64,000 nucleotides of DNA from Anisodus tanguticus (GCA_034509755.1 CM067552.1:12309001-12373000); one strand, 5' to 3'; numbered from the stretch's first letter, positions 21,789 through 34,400 are shown. A program made the numbers and translations. Notes: generated by a model not told the origin, from the letters alone.

Positions 21789-24705
21789 TGTTGACACCCA
21801 ATTTTGTCCCATCTTTTCCGAATTTATTTGCAATTTTAAATATTTTTAAAACCTCAAAGCAATTTTAAAATATAGGCATATATATGTATATATATCATTA
21901 TTATTATTATTATTATTTACATTTTTTACTGTCATTTGCATTTTAATATCATAATCATACTTTTATCCTAATATTCTATGTTATTTTATTTTTGAAAAAT
22001 TGCATCGCATTTTTTATTCTAATTAAGCATTAAGCATCCCATAAATATTATGTTTTATTAATTATCACATCGTTATATTTTTTATTTAAATAATTTACAT
22101 TTTTTTCTTCAAAGCATTTTAAACTCCTTTTTATTTATTTTAACCCAACACCTATTTTATCCCTAACTCTCAAACAAACCAAATTTTAAAAAAATAGGGC
22201 CCAACCGGCCAGCCCACAAAGGGGCCCAACTGGTCAAGCCCCAGGCCCACCCGCAACAGCCCAACTCCCCCCTTTCTTATATGCATCCCCACTAACCCTA
22301 AACCAAAAAGGATCCCTAAAAAAAACACAAAAACAAACACTCCTTTATTTCCCTCTCAACCAAACACACCCAATCAGCCGACACACCCATACACCGACCC
22401 TACACCATCGTCGGTCACCCCACTAGCACCATCGCATCGCCGGCAAACAAGAACAACGCCCACAACTCCATCACCTCAAACCCCATTGCTCCGGTGATGA
22501 GCTTCTAGCTCCGATGAACCAGAGCGAACCACCACTATCATCACTGCTAGCCCATCACCGTGGGAACTACGATGATACTTGGTTTTTTTTATGTTCTTCG
22601 CTTTTTCCAGACCTGACCGGAGGTCGAACTCCGGCGACACTACGGTCGTTTCTATTTCTCTTGTGGTTATATTATTGTGTGTTTTGTTGGACTGATTTAA
22701 TCTCATTTTGACATACTCCGGCGAGTATGTTTCTGGCATGCTGGCTTATTTTGGATTTTTCTTAATATTTTGCTAATTTGTGATAGTTTCTAATCGGATA
22801 ATTACTCCGGCGTTTGCCTCTGTTTGCTCCGTTGATTATTGCTCCTTTTTGGAACTTTGCTCTGTTTTTGGCTATTTTTGCCACTGTTTTACCATGGTTG
22901 TGGTCCACTACCGTCTGCCTATTTTGGTTTCGGGTCGGGTCGACCAGATTTGGGTAAATTTCCAGATTTTTGTATTTGATATTTTGTTGTTGGTTATCTG
23001 AAATTTGGAAAAAGAAATCGATTTGGGTCGGAACCTCTGATTCAGGTCGGGTCATCGACAAGGATCGGGTAGGGTCGACCCGGTTTGGGTAAATTTCCAG
23101 ATTTTTGTATTTGATATTGTGTTGTTGGTTATCTGAAATTTTGAAAAAGAAATCGATTCGGGTTGAAACCTCTGATTCGGGTTGGGTCACCGATCCGGGT
23201 CGGGTCGACTCGGTTTGGGTAAATTTCCAGATTCATATGCTTGATATTTTATTATTGGTTATCTGAAAATCAAGAAAAAAATTGATTCTGAATCCTTTTT
23301 TGGGTCACTGTTCAGGATCCGGGTCGGTCAAATTTCAGAATTCGGGTCGGACATTTTTAATTGCGAACTGTTGCTGTTTTTGGCATTTAAACATCTGTAC
23401 ACGGATATCCTACTGTTTTACTGATTTGAATAAATACTACACTTAGGCCAATGAAATTGAATTTGAGGTCGTGCCCCTTCGGAAAATGCTCTTTTGTTTC
23501 AGTTTGCTGTTTTTGGCATTTAAACATCCGTACATGGATATCTTACTGTTTTATAGATTTGAACAAATACTGCACTCTTGCCAATGAAATTAAATTTGAG
23601 GTCGTGTCCCTTCGAAAATTGTTTTTTCAGTTTCTGTTTTCTTTACTGTTTTACTGATTTGAATAAATACTGCACTCGGGCCGATGAAAAAATATCGGTC
23701 GATTTTTTAGGCCTCCACATTTGGAAAGACGGAAAATAAAACTTCTGGGCAAAGATGAAACTTAAATCTTTTTTACCCTAGAGACCAACACGTTCGGTAG
23801 GCAAGGCAACTAAAATGACCAATGAGTCATATGTTCGCATCCACGACGTGATTGGAATGATCTTTTCAAAATTTAAGTCTGAGCCCTCCGTAATAAAAAT
23901 ATTTACTGTTTTGGATACCGGTCCGAAGTTATTTATTTTCAACTGCTTCTAACCGTTTGTTCTTGACAACTTGCAAGGCATATGTATGAATGTCAAAGAA
24001 GGCAAATACCCCTCGGAGATTATTTATTTTGTTGTTGTTTTTACTTTCTTTAATTCAACTTTATTTTATTTTGTATTGTAATATTATTATTGTACTCATG
24101 AAATTATTGAAATGTTTAGAATAGGTAGACTTATAATTAATTAATAGGGTAGTCTAAAACTAGAAACACATCGCTAGTTTATTTATTTTTAGGCTCGGTT
24201 AGTTTTAAAATTAGAAATCGCTAGTTTATCTATTTTTAGGCCCGTCGCCCATAAAAATAACATTGCATATATTTTTATCAATTTTCATACAAATGCATAC
24301 TTTTTTTTCAACTTTACATGTATTTTAATGTCATACAAATGCACACTTGTACAAAATGCATCCTTTTATTAACTACTTGCAACATTATTTTTATACTTGT
24401 AAAAAACATGCATTTTTCTTAGCATAATAATTAACCTGAGTTTGATCGGATAACCGCAAGTTAGCGGATCTTAAAGGATGTCTAACCCCTTTCCTTTAGA
24501 ATAATAAAGAACCCTTGCCTAGAATCTCATTAGTTTCGCAGACCACAAAATTGGAGTTATTTTACAGCTTTTAGTTAACATTTAGGTTCCCTAATTCACC
24601 TTAGAATAATTAGGTGGTAACTCCTCAAAGCAAGCATTTTTTATCCAATCCAGAGGGAATCGACGCCATCGCGTCGCAAAGCTGCGGTAAAAAACAGGCA
24701 CGACA
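21789..24705 (+). repeat. Long solo LTR (2.9 kb, probably Ty3/gypsy) inserted in copia B pol
   Basis: Begins TGTTGACACCCAATTTTGTC and ends GGCACGACA. It is flanked by the exact 5-bp duplication GTGAC (21784-21788 and 24706-24710). It has no coding sequence, so only one LTR remains. Inside are three tandem units of about 130-135 bp (22930-23330, each with GGTTTGGGTAAATTTCCAG or a close variant) and nearly three units of about 131 bp (23366-23690, with GCTGTTTTTGGCATTTAAAC). The TGTTGACACCCAATTTTG start and great length are typical of large plant gypsy LTRs, an inference. Removing it rejoins the copia B frame. Confidence 0.88.
22930..23690 (+). repeat. Two tandem-repeat arrays inside the long solo LTR
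   Basis: Array 1 has three copies starting near 22932, 23065 and 23197; the conserved TGGGTAAATTTCCAG lies at 22951, 23086 and 23216. Array 2 has copies near 23371 and 23503 and a partial third near 23637. Short open frames on either strand across these arrays are by-products of the repeats. Confidence 0.85.
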
Positions 24706-27443
24706 GTGACAGCACCGGAGATCTCTATCCTATTTCAAATGTCGTCAAGAATCCAGCCTCAGTTCCATCAACCTTTGCTGCTCTTTCGTCTTCCTTATGG
24801 CATTCTAGATTAGAAAATCCATGAGATTCTGTTTTACGCTCTCTTAGGAACAATAATTTTATCAATTGTAACCGTATTTCTAAGACTACTATATGTGAAC
24901 CCTGTGTATTTGGGAAACGTGTTAAATTACCATTTTATGCATCCACAAATTGTACTTTAATGCCTTTCGATATCATACATAGCGATTTGTGGACTTCCCC
25001 TATTTTAAGTACGGCTGACCATCGATATTATGTGTTGTTTTTGGACGATTATTCCAACTTTCTATGGACATTTCCAATTGGCAATAAATCTCAGGTCCAC
25101 CCCATTTTTTCCTCATTTAGTGCTTTCGTAAAAACACAATTTGAAAAGAGCATTAAATGTTTTCAATGTGACAATGACAGAGAATTCGATAATAACCAAT
25201 TCAAACAGTTTTGCTCCAAAAACGGTCTTACCTTTCATTTTTCATGCCCTCACACCTCCCCCAAAAATGGTAAAGTCGAACGAAATATCCGAACCATAAA
25301 TAACCTAATTTGTGCCATGCTTGCTCACGCATCAATTCCCCCTCAATTCTGACATTACGCACTCTCTATTGCCACATATCTCCTAAACATAATCCCAAAC
25401 AAGTCTTTGTCTCAACGGTCGCCCACTCAAGTTCTGTTTCGTAGGAACCCCTCCTACCAACACTTGCATATTTTTTATGTCTCTGTTATCCTCTCCATCT
25501 GACCACTCACAAACTCCAACCCCGGTCTTCCCCATGTGTGTTTCTGTGTTACCCCGCCAATCATTGTGGTTACTCGTGCTATGACTTGTCAAGCTGTAAA
25601 ATTATTATTTCACGTCATGTCCTATTTGATGAGTCTCAATTCCTCTTTACCTCCCTAAACTCGCCACCTCGGCATTCCGACGACTTCCTAGATGATGGCC
25701 TGAACCCCCTTCTAATTCATTATTTATATAGTCCGTCGTCCCAGACCCCGGCAGCCGCACCCACCGCGGTCAGTCCGGGACACGCTGCCCACCCAATTTT
25801 GCCGATGGTGGCCCGGAATAGCCCATCTCAGGGTGATTCCACAGCCACCTCTCGGTAAACCGAGCCTCAGCCAGCCGTTCCCGCCACCCCTGCCATTCTT
25901 TCTCTTCCCGGCAGTCCCGCGGTATCCCATCCTTCTCTCATCCCGCGTCCAGATATATGCTCTCGGACAATGGAAACACGTGCCATGCACGGAATTTCTA
26001 AACCTAAACGGCAGTTTAACCTATCCGTTTAAGTTGTCCCTTCCCATGTCCCTCGAAATTCGAAGAATGTCTTGTCTGACCCAAATTGGAAAGCCGCTAT
26101 GATTGACAAATATAATGCTCTTATTGATAATAAGATGTGGGACATAGTACACCGTCCGCCTGATGCTAACATTATTCGTTCTATGTGGATTTCTAGACAT
26201 AAAAAGAAATCTGATGGTTCTTTTGAGAGGTACAAGACTCATCTTGTAGGTGATGGTAGGTCTCAACAGGTGAGAGTAGACTGTGATGAAACGTTCAGCC
26301 CAATCATAAAGCCCGCAACAATCCGGGCCGTCCTCAATATTGCCCTATCCAAATCTTGGCCCATTCATCAATTTGATGTCAAGAATGTCTTCTTACATTG
26401 GGATCTTCATGAAATTGTATATATGCGTCAACCTATGGGTTTCAAGGATCCTTTTCATCCAGATTATATGTGTCTGTTGCGGAAATCGCTCTATGGACTA
26501 AAACAAGCTTCTCGAGCATTGTACCAGTGGTTCGCCGATTATGTCTCCTCTATTATTTTTTCACACAGCAGATCTGATCATTCCCTATTCATCTACATTA
26601 AGGGTACAGACATGACTTACCTATTATTATATGTTTATGACATCATCCTCACCACATCATATGATGCTTCACACCGAAGAGATCATTGACCGTGCAGGCA
26701 TAACATCTTGCAAATTATCCCACACGCCAGTAGACACCAATTTCAAGCTCATCGCTAATTCTGGCCCTCCGTATTCAGACCAGACTCACTATCGTAGCCG
26801 GGATGGGGCCTTGTAGTACCTCACATTCACGAGACCAGACATATCATATGACGTGCAACAAATCTTCTTGCACATGCACAATCCGACGGAAGCACACATG
26901 CATGCCCTCAAACGTATTTTACAATACGTCCAAGGCACATTTCACTTCGGATTACATCTATACATGTCCTCGCTCACTGGTCTCACTGCTTATTTTGATG
27001 CTGATTGGGGTGGATGTCCTGACACCAGACTTTCCACGTCTGATTACTGCGTTTTTCTCGGAGATAACCTATTGTCTTAGTCTTCCAAAAGGCAACCTAC
27101 AATATTCGATCCAGTGCCGAAGCAGAGTACAGAGTGTCGCCAACATCGTCTCTGAGTCTTGTTGGATTTGTAACCTTCTACTTGAGCTTCGCTACCCGAT
27201 TCAAAAGGCATCACTAGCGATATATATTTCCGGCAATCCCGTTCAACATCAGCGCACTAAACACATTGAGATGGACATTCATTTCGTTCGCGAAAAAATG
27301 GCTCGTCGTCAAGTTTGTGTCCAACATGTTCCTTCTAGATATCATATTGCCGACATTTTCACCAAAGGACTTCCGCGCATACTATTTGATTATTTTCGAG
27401 TCAGTCTCAGTGTTCGTGAACCTCCCTTTTCGACTGCGGGGGT
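24706..27443 (+). pseudogene. Copia B pol: integrase, reverse transcriptase, RNase H, broken
   Basis: The frame resumes with DLYPISNV near 24721. Integrase (about 24790-25350) keeps its zinc-finger-like C..C (CEPCVFGK) and all three catalytic residues in context: IHSDLW, CDNDREF and NGKVERNIRTIN. Reverse transcriptase (about 26072-26690) includes FDVKNVFLHWDLHE and KSLYGLKQASRAL. The polymerase motif reads YVYD where YVDD is expected, removing one catalytic Asp. RNase H (about 26960-27443) shows FDADWGGCPDT and ends with the HIADIFTKGLP block. Stops and frameshifts occur near 24823, 25350, 25500, 25857, 26689 and 27080. It is not functional. Confidence 0.88.
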
Positions 27444-27444
27444 G

Positions 27445-27630
27445 TAATAGAATATTTCCCGAATATTCTTCCATTAATTGTATTAATTGTATATCTCCTA
27501 TTTTAGGTAGAATTATAATTCTTTTATAATTAGGTTGATTAGTTACCTAGTTTTAGCGAGGTAAATACTTTTGTAATATTATATATATTATAAATCATTC
27601 ATCAATAAAATCAAGTAACATATTCCTTTA
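27445..27630 (+). repeat. 3' LTR of copia B
   Basis: Begins TAATAGAATATTTCCCG after the purine tract GCGGGGGTG (27436-27444) and ends ATTCCTTTA. About 186 bp. It differs from the 5' LTR by substitutions and by a shorter (TA)n tract, indicating a fairly old insertion. Confidence 0.82.
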
Positions 27631-27635
27631 CTAAC

Positions 27636-28250
27636 GTAATTACAAATCTAACAATTATTTAAAATCTGAATATTTAATTATTTTTTAGAATGTGTACCAA
27701 GAGATGTCGAAAGATTTCTGATAGATCCAATCAACTACCGATGGAGCACATGTCCAGCAGCCAGCCATCAAGGGGGATACTGTTAACAGTTGCATTTAAT
27801 AAGGGGAGAACATATGACCTTGACACTGAGTTCATGGCTGCATCAAGTGGCTTGTCATATTCACATGTTTTTGCTAATAATCATGATGAGATGGAGGTAG
27901 GGTGGAGGCATTTGTTGGAGCTAACCTAAATAGGCGGCCGTCCTACAGCCTCCAAAAAGGAACTACAGTAATCTTGAATAGGAATCCTACGGCGATAAAT
28001 ATAATCCTCATAAAAATAACACTAGATCGAACACCAGTAATTTCATATCCAGTCGAAATCTTGACTAATTGATTGAAGAGGCTCAAACAAAGTAAGATTG
28101 AAACAGACCAACATAAGATAGGAGTTTGATTTTATAAGGGAAAAGTCCAACAACTCCTAGCAAAACGTAAATTAGCCCCCTACTTCCACCCCGAGCTTTA
28201 AGCAGAACCGTGATGAACAGGAGGGTCAGGAAGACAAATCTCAGCATAGG
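27636..28250. other. No assigned gene; open frame at 27690-27929 unrecognised
   Basis: A 79-codon plus-strand frame starts MCTKRCRKISDRSNQLPMEH and ends GWRHLLELT. It is preceded by a pyrimidine/AG-rich stretch resembling a splice acceptor (TTTTTTAGAATGTG). It could be a relic exon, but no neighbours or family were recognised. Confidence 0.35.
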
Positions 28251-29154
28251 AATGTAACTAGGGGTGTCAATAGTTCTTTAAAAATAAACAAAAAAAACTG
28301 ACCGAATCGAACCAAACCTTTTCGAATCAATTTTTAGATTTTTTTTTTAAATAACAGTTGGTTTCAATATAAATCATAATTGTACTGAATAATTAGGATG
28401 AGTTTTTAATTCTATAAAAGAAACTGGAAAGATATTGAACAGGACCGACTAAATTTACATGTATAAAATGTATTATTTATACTAAGCTTGAAAATAACAA
28501 ATAATTAACTTTTTTACCTTGGGCGTTGAATGGATTCAGATGAAAACTACAAGTAACACCCAAAACGAGATCTGCAACTACCTAAACTAAATTTGTTCTA
28601 TGAAAATTTTCAGCAACAAGTCACCAAAGTATGTTTTCTCCTCGTTGATTTTTTTATTCTACTTTTATATCTCTGAGTCAAATATCAATTTATTTTTATC
28701 TAAAAATTGTTAACATATTACACGATTTTTTCATTTCTCTGTCATTGAACTATAAATTTTTGTTAAAAACTCAATATTCGTTTTAAGAAATAAATTTTTT
28801 ATTTTGTTAAAGAGCATGTCGGAAGTGGATGCGCTATTGTAATCTCTACCGTGTTGATTGAAATCTTTTTTAAGCATTTATACAAGTTCTTGTAATAAGA
28901 AATTATTTTCAATGAAAACAGGAGTAGTACTCTTCGTGATTGTGGTGAGCAATATTATTCTAAGTTATTTTACTCTTTGCAAATTCTGCAAAAAAACAAA
29001 AAAAAAAAAAGACATGTTAATGTAGTAGCTACATTTTGCATAAATACCAGTAATAGCTATTTAGACTATTGGTCAAAAGATAATACATATTCTATTAGAC
29101 ACATCACACACATTGCGGTTCAAATACTATCTTAATTTACGTTTTGTGTTATAT

Positions 29155-29307
29155 TAAAACTTATTATTCTCCTACCTAGCAAACTGGTGAAGACTATTGA
29201 AGCTTAATATATAGAATCTATGTGTGGTCTGGAACCAATACTCTTACTAAAAGGGCACCGATAGTCTAGGGTAGGATGCATACGCCAAATCCATCGGTGG
29301 TTGGAAC
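29155..29307 (+). pseudogene. LINE ORF2 fragment, part left of copia C
   Basis: A short plus-strand stretch reading like the reverse transcriptase-to-C-terminal linker of plant L1 elements: a YVWSGTNTLTKRAPIV segment, then AYAKSIGGWN ending at the copia C insertion point. It continues at 34406. Everything upstream in ORF2 is absent, so the LINE is 5'-truncated, as is usual. Confidence 0.72.
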
Positions 29308-29485
29308 CGTAAGATTATATTAATCTCCCTTGTGGAGTCTCTCTCATTAATATAAATATATTTAGTGTACAATGTGGAACCCTAATACAATAAAGATCTT
29401 ATATCTACCATAATTATACATCACTAATATTACACAATATATGAAATATATTTTAATTATGGTAATGGGTATGTACACGTTAAAT
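29308..29485 (-). repeat. 3' LTR of copia C
   Basis: About 178 bp. On the minus strand it starts around TATTTAACGTGTACATACCC and ends AATCTTACG. It is very similar to the 5' LTR at 34222-34400. A substitution at the terminal base (ACG against ACA) suggests age. Confidence 0.82.
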
Positions 29486-29488
29486 ACA

Positions 29489-32400
29489 CCCCCTCAGTCG
29501 GAGCAGGAGGAGGCCGGACACTAAGACTAAATCGGAAGTCGAGGAAGAGTTGTCTAGGAAGGCCTTTCGTGAATATATCTGCATACTGATATGAAGAAGG
29601 CACATGTAACATCTTAACATGACCAAGAGCAACCTTTTCACGAACAAAGTGTATATCAATCTCAATGTGCTTGGTTTGCTGATGCTGAACCGGGTTATGA
29701 GATAAATATATGAAGGATATGTTATCACGGTAAAACAAAGACGCCTTACGCAATGGACATTGAAGCTCCAAAAGAAGGTTTCGAAGCCAACAGATCTCAG
29801 CAACAACATTAGCAACGCCTATGTACTCTGCTTCTGCACTTGAAAGGGATAGGGTGGCATGCCTCTTGGCAGACCAAAAAATGAGATTATCCCCTAAGAA
29901 CACACAGTAGCCGGAAGTGGAGCGTCACGTGTCCGGACAGCCTGCCCAATCAGTATCCGTATATGATAACAACATGGTCGGTGCTGAAGGGTATATGTGC
30001 AATCCATAATCAAGTGTGCCCTTAACATATCGAATTACACACTTAATGTCAGTAAAATGAGGCTCCATGGGGGCATGCATAAATAAGCATACATGCTGAA
30101 CAACATAAGCAATATCAGACATGGTGAACGTGAGATATTGTAGTGTATCTGCAAGACTCCTGTAAAGTGTGGGATCAGACATAGGATTACCATCAACAGC
30201 ACTAAGCTTTGATTTAGAGTCAACCGGAGTGGCCATTATCTTGCAGTTTGCCATTTTAGCCCTGTATACTATCTCCTCTACATAATTGCGCTGACACAAA
30301 AACATAGAATCTGCAGATCTAGTCACTGATATCCCCAAAAAGGTAACTCAACTTCCCTAAGTCAGTCATGGCAAATTCAATTTTAAGCAATGTAATAATC
30401 TCATTTTTCAATAAATCAGATGAGGCAGTAAGCACAATGCCATCCACATATAACAGCAAGTAAGCGGTGTTATTACCTCGATGAAAAATAAAGAGAGAAT
30501 TATCACACTTGCTACATACAAACCTAATCCACATAATGTATTGTGCAAAACGATCATACCACGCTCTAGGGGCCTGTTTCAAATCATAAAGTGACTTACA
30601 GAGGCGGCATACATACTGAGGGGCTGCTGGATGGACAAAGCCAGACGGTTGGTGCATGTAAATAGTTTTTTTCAAATTACCATGTAGAAATGCATTCTTC
30701 ACATCAAGCTGATGAATCGACTAATGCTTACCCATAGCAATACTCATAATTGTGTGAATGGTAGCCGACTTAACAACCGGACTGAACGTCTCACCACAAT
30801 CAATACCCTCTCGCTGATTAGTGTCATTAGCCATAAGTCTTGCCTTATATCTCTCTAGATCTCCATTGTCTCTGTATTTATGGCGAAAAAGCCACATGCA
30901 TTGGATCACATTCACCCCATCCCCCTCTGGTCTAGGAACCAAATATCAAGTATGTTATTTCGTTAAAGCATTAAATTCCTCCCACATGGCCGCATTCCAA
31001 TTTGGGTCTAGTTTGGATAATTTTAGGTTTTTGGAAATTGGGGAAATAGATTGCGTGGATAAGTTAAATTGGACTTTGGTATTGAAAATTTCGTGTTGGG
31101 CACGGGTTTCCATTAGGTGCGTGGTTGGCTATTTTGGGTCACTGGCTGTTTGGATGGTGTCAGGTCGGTGATGGGTTTGGTCGACTGGACAAGTCATCGG
31201 GTTGGTATCGAGTTATTTTTGGGGCGATGATGGTCAGATAGGGGTGACGATCTGGGTAGATCGATGTAGTGTGGGGTAGGCGATGTCGGGTATAGTGTCG
31301 GTGGTGGGTTGGTGCTAGAGTGACAGTGTGGTGGTGTGGTTGTGGAGGTCCAGGTGGTGGTACTGTTGTGGTGTAGGGAATTGGTGGGTTTTCTGGGTTG
31401 ATTTGGGAGCTTGGATTTACTCCGGTGGGGGATGGTAACACAGTGGTCGCCGGTGGGTGTTCTGGATACTAACCGGTTGTGACAGAGACGGGGACTGAGA
31501 CGCAGAACCGCTGCCAGTTATGAAGGGTACTAGTAGGTAAAATATTAAGAACATGGTGGGTGGCCAGCAGAATGTCGATGGTGGCAGCAACAGTCAGAGG
31601 TGGCAGAGCTGGGGTGGTGGACTGACTCAGTTCGTGGAGTATGATGGGAGAGGTGTCTGACTCGTCGAGAAAGGTATAGTCCGTGTTATAGAATTATTGG
31701 ATGTTTGCAAAGGGAAAAATCATCTCGCCATAAGTAACGTGACGGGAGACGTGAAATCGTCTCGTCGAATGTAACGTGACAGGAGACGTGAATTTGACGA
31801 GTGGACAAGTCATAGATAAAATATCCCCTATGATTAGACGGGAAGCCTACGAAGACACACATAGTGGTTCGGGGTGCTAATTTATGTGGGGCGGTGGACG
31901 TAAGGTTTGGATAGCAAAGGCAACCGAAAATCCGAAGGTGATCATAGAAGGGGATTCGACGGTATAATATTTCGGTTGGAGTCATGTTATGAAGGGTACT
32001 AGTAGGTAAAATATTAAGGATGTATTCTACCATTTTGACTACATAGACCCAAAAAAGAAAGGGGTAGAGAGGCATGAAACATGAAAGTACAAACCATATT
32101 ATTAATTGTGTGAATGATCTGTTCTGCTTTGCCATTTCGAGGAGAGGTGTAAGGACACAAAAACCGAAAAACCATGCCATTATTTTTGCAAAATTTGTAA
32201 AAGGTTGAATTATTAAATTCACGACCATTATCACATTGAAAAGATTTGATTGCTTGTTCAAATTACATTTTGATAAAAATGCGAAATTTAAAAAAATTGG
32301 CAAACACTTCTGACTTGAACTTTAGTGGGTAAATCCAAATAAAGTGAGAATAATCATCTAATAAGACTAGATAATATTTATGACCCAGAGAGCTAGTAAT

Positions 32401-33010
32401 GAGAGATGTACATAAATCAGCATGAACAATATCAAAAGGAGCAAACGTAACACTAAGAGATTATTTAAACGGAATGCGAACATGTTTGCCTAACTGACAA
32501 GAAACACAATGTGGGGCATGTTTCCCATTATTACAATGAATAAAATTATTGCTTCTAAGAAAGTTAAAAATAAGAGCTCCTGGGTGTCCAAGCCTATTGT
32601 GCCAAGTTGACAGAGAGATAGCAGCGAAAGATATGCGAGAGAGGGAACTGGTAGCGGAGGTGGATGGGAAAGGATAGAGATCCCCGTGCTATTGCATCTC
32701 GTAAGAGGTGTCCCCGTCCGAAGATCCTTCACTATAAAACCAAAAGAGTCAAAGTCAACAGAAACAGAATTGTTAGGAGTAAATTTCTGGACAAATATTA
32801 AATTTTTAATAATGTTGGGAGCATACAGGACGTTGTTTAGGGAGAAGGGTGGGTGAGGCGGTTGGGTGTAAGTTGTACCATAGCCCTGAATTGGTATACA
32901 ATGGTCATTACCAACATTAATATATTGAGGATACTTTAAACGGAACAGTTTAGGAAGATTACCTGCAGAGCGGGTGAGCTAAGACGTAGCTCCCGTATCC
33001 ATGTACCAAT
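29489..33010 (-). pseudogene. Copia C protease and pol, broken
   Basis: On the minus strand the protease active site near 32970-33000 is intact as WYMDTGATS but is followed at once by a stop. Integrase at about 32430-31690 shows CDNGREFNNSTF and the region around NGKAEQIIHTINN. Reverse transcriptase at about 30940-30320 includes MKNAFLHGNLKKTIYMHQPS and KSLYDLKQAPRAWYDRFAQY. The polymerase motif is YVDG instead of YVDD (LLLYVDGIVLTAS). RNase H at about 29900-29460 has ATLSLSSAEAEYIGVA and ends in the YADIFTKGLP block. A proline-rich linker spans about 31441-31160. Multiple stops and frameshifts are present, and a 30-bp segment is duplicated within integrase. Confidence 0.88.
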
Positions 33011-33436
33011 TTTCATCAGACTGCTGCATGGTCATACTGCTGAAAGCCTGTCCCAATCAGATGGGGCCAGGCCGTGCAATTTCGATTGCTGGGCCTGGTT
33101 GTGCACTGGGCGGTGACCTGGAGCTGGGCCCAATATCCGCGGATGTTGGAAATTATTTTGGGCCTGTGGCTGGTGTTGAAAATAACCTGGGGCAGAGGCC
33201 CAATTGCCAGTGTTGGCCCACGGAACTGGGCTAGACCACTGTGCCGCTGGATTGGGCTGTTGTAGCTGGCTTTCCCTGCTGCCTCGCCCTCGACCCTTTC
33301 CATTTTTGTTGTTATTGAGGCCTTTGCCGCCTCGGCCACCACCACAGTTGCCTCATGGCTGCTGGCTGTCCGGCGGTGGCAGCTGGGCGGCGATATTGGT
33401 TGTGTATTGTGCCAAATTTTTAACTGCTAACGTCTT

Positions 33437-34075
33437 CTAATTGTGTTCGTCATGTTTAGCACGAGGGGTTTCCTCCAAAAGTAATTGTGAACGTGCCTTG
33501 TTGAAACTCGGTAGTGGGTCGGCTTGTTGAATCATGGTTGCGAGAGTGTCATATTCACCTTTCGGCAAGCCCGCAACAAGTTGTAGAACCATCTTAATTT
33601 CATAAACGAGCGTCACCACGTTTGATAATTGGTCCGCAACTAGTTTTAATTGTTTACAATATTCGAACATGTTTGCAAAATTCTCGAGATGTGTATTGTT
33701 GAACTGTTCCTCTAAATACACAGCTCGAGTATTTTTGTTGTCCTGAAAGATTTCTTCCAATCGTAGCCATAACTCATAAGCCGAGGAACTTGTTTTCATG
33801 ATCGTATGAAGCAAGTCTTTAGATATGGTGCCATAAATCCATTATTTTACGATAGTGTCAAGACGATGCCATGTCGAGTCTGCAACATCTGAAGGACGAG
33901 GGATAGAGTTGTCAATGTGGTCAAACACGTTATACGCGCAAGCATGAATATGGAATAATTCAACCCACGATGAATATTGTCCATCTTCTTGATCAAGAAT
34001 AATGAGGATGAAATTCTTGATATTTGTAACGGCGAACGCCGGATGGAAAGAAGATGCGGAGGAGGGATTAGACAT
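33437..34075 (-). pseudogene. Copia C gag, broken
   Basis: The start ATG is at 34075 (MSNPSSASSFHPAFAVTNIK). A stop interrupts at about 33842. The remainder, with SSAYELWLRLEEIFQDN, VYLEEQFNNT and VADQLSNVVTLV, continues to 33437, then enters a Gln/Asn/Pro-rich region to about 33010. The same domain order is seen in copia B gag. No CCHC knuckle was identified. Confidence 0.85.
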
Positions 34076-34206
34076 CGTATCCAGAAAATTTGACAGAAAA
34101 ATTAAGGGGGGGGGGGAAACAAATCTCTGTTGTGGCCGACGGTAGGGGGGCGGCCGGCGGCTGCTAGAAGAGAAGAGAAAATAGGGTTTTTAGATGTGTC
34201 AGGGTT

Positions 34207-34221
34207 TGGCTCTTGATACCA
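34207..34221 (-). promoter_or_regulatory. Primer-binding site of copia C (initiator tRNA-Met)
   Basis: On the minus strand TGGTATCAAGAGCCA directly follows the 5' LTR. It matches the initiator tRNA-Met primer complement with one extra A. Confidence 0.78.
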
Positions 34222-34400
34222 TGTAAGATTGTATTAATCTCCCTTGAGGAGTCTGTCTCATTAATACAAATATATATAGTGTACAATGTGGAACCCTAAT
34301 ACAATAAGTATCTTATATCTACCATAATTATACATCACTAAATATTACACAATATATGAAATATATTCTAATTATTGTAATGGGTATGTACACGTTAATA
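34222..34400 (-). repeat. 5' LTR of copia C
   Basis: About 179 bp. On the minus strand it starts TATTAACGTGTACATACCC and ends AATCTTACA just before the primer-binding site. Confidence 0.82.

Larger units (their letters stand above)
20029..27630 (+). mobile_element. Copia element B, complete but decayed, carrying a foreign solo LTR
   Basis: A full-length copia element with short LTRs (about 190 bp), flanked by the exact 5-bp duplication CTAAC (20024-20028 and 27631-27635). After the 5' LTR comes a primer-binding site matching initiator tRNA-Met. Then follow gag, protease, integrase, reverse transcriptase, RNase H, a purine-rich tract and the 3' LTR. A 2.9-kb unrelated solo LTR interrupts pol. 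Without it the element is about 4.7 kb. Short LTRs and motif style (YGLKQASRA, SRSDHSLFI) fit the Ale/Retrofit-like copia group, which is an inference. It shares gag and RNase H style with copia C. Confidence 0.92.
29308..34400 (-). mobile_element. Copia element C, complete but decayed, inside a LINE
   Basis: A 5.1-kb copia element on the minus strand with LTRs of about 180 bp, flanked by the exact 5-bp duplication GGAAC (29303-29307 and 34401-34405). In minus-strand order: 5' LTR, initiator tRNA-Met primer site, gag, protease, integrase, reverse transcriptase, RNase H, purine tract (complement of CACCCCCTCAG, about 29486-29496) and 3' LTR. Motif style and gag (NIKNF, GQYSSWVELF) match copia B, so both belong to one lineage. 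Joining the two flanks across one GGAAC restores a continuous LINE protein frame, confirming the boundaries. Confidence 0.93.

Noticed and set aside
22476..23190. Minus-strand frames of 87 and 142 codons
   Set aside because: They are produced by the tandem arrays in the long solo LTR; the protein simply repeats the DNA period.
25724..25990. Minus-strand Gly/Arg-rich frame in copia B
   Set aside because: Antisense to the Pro-rich linker of copia B pol.
32997..33440. Several overlapping frames of 63-109 codons on both strands
   Set aside because: They overlap the Gln/Asn/Pro-rich end of copia C gag; only the minus-strand gag reading is meaningful.
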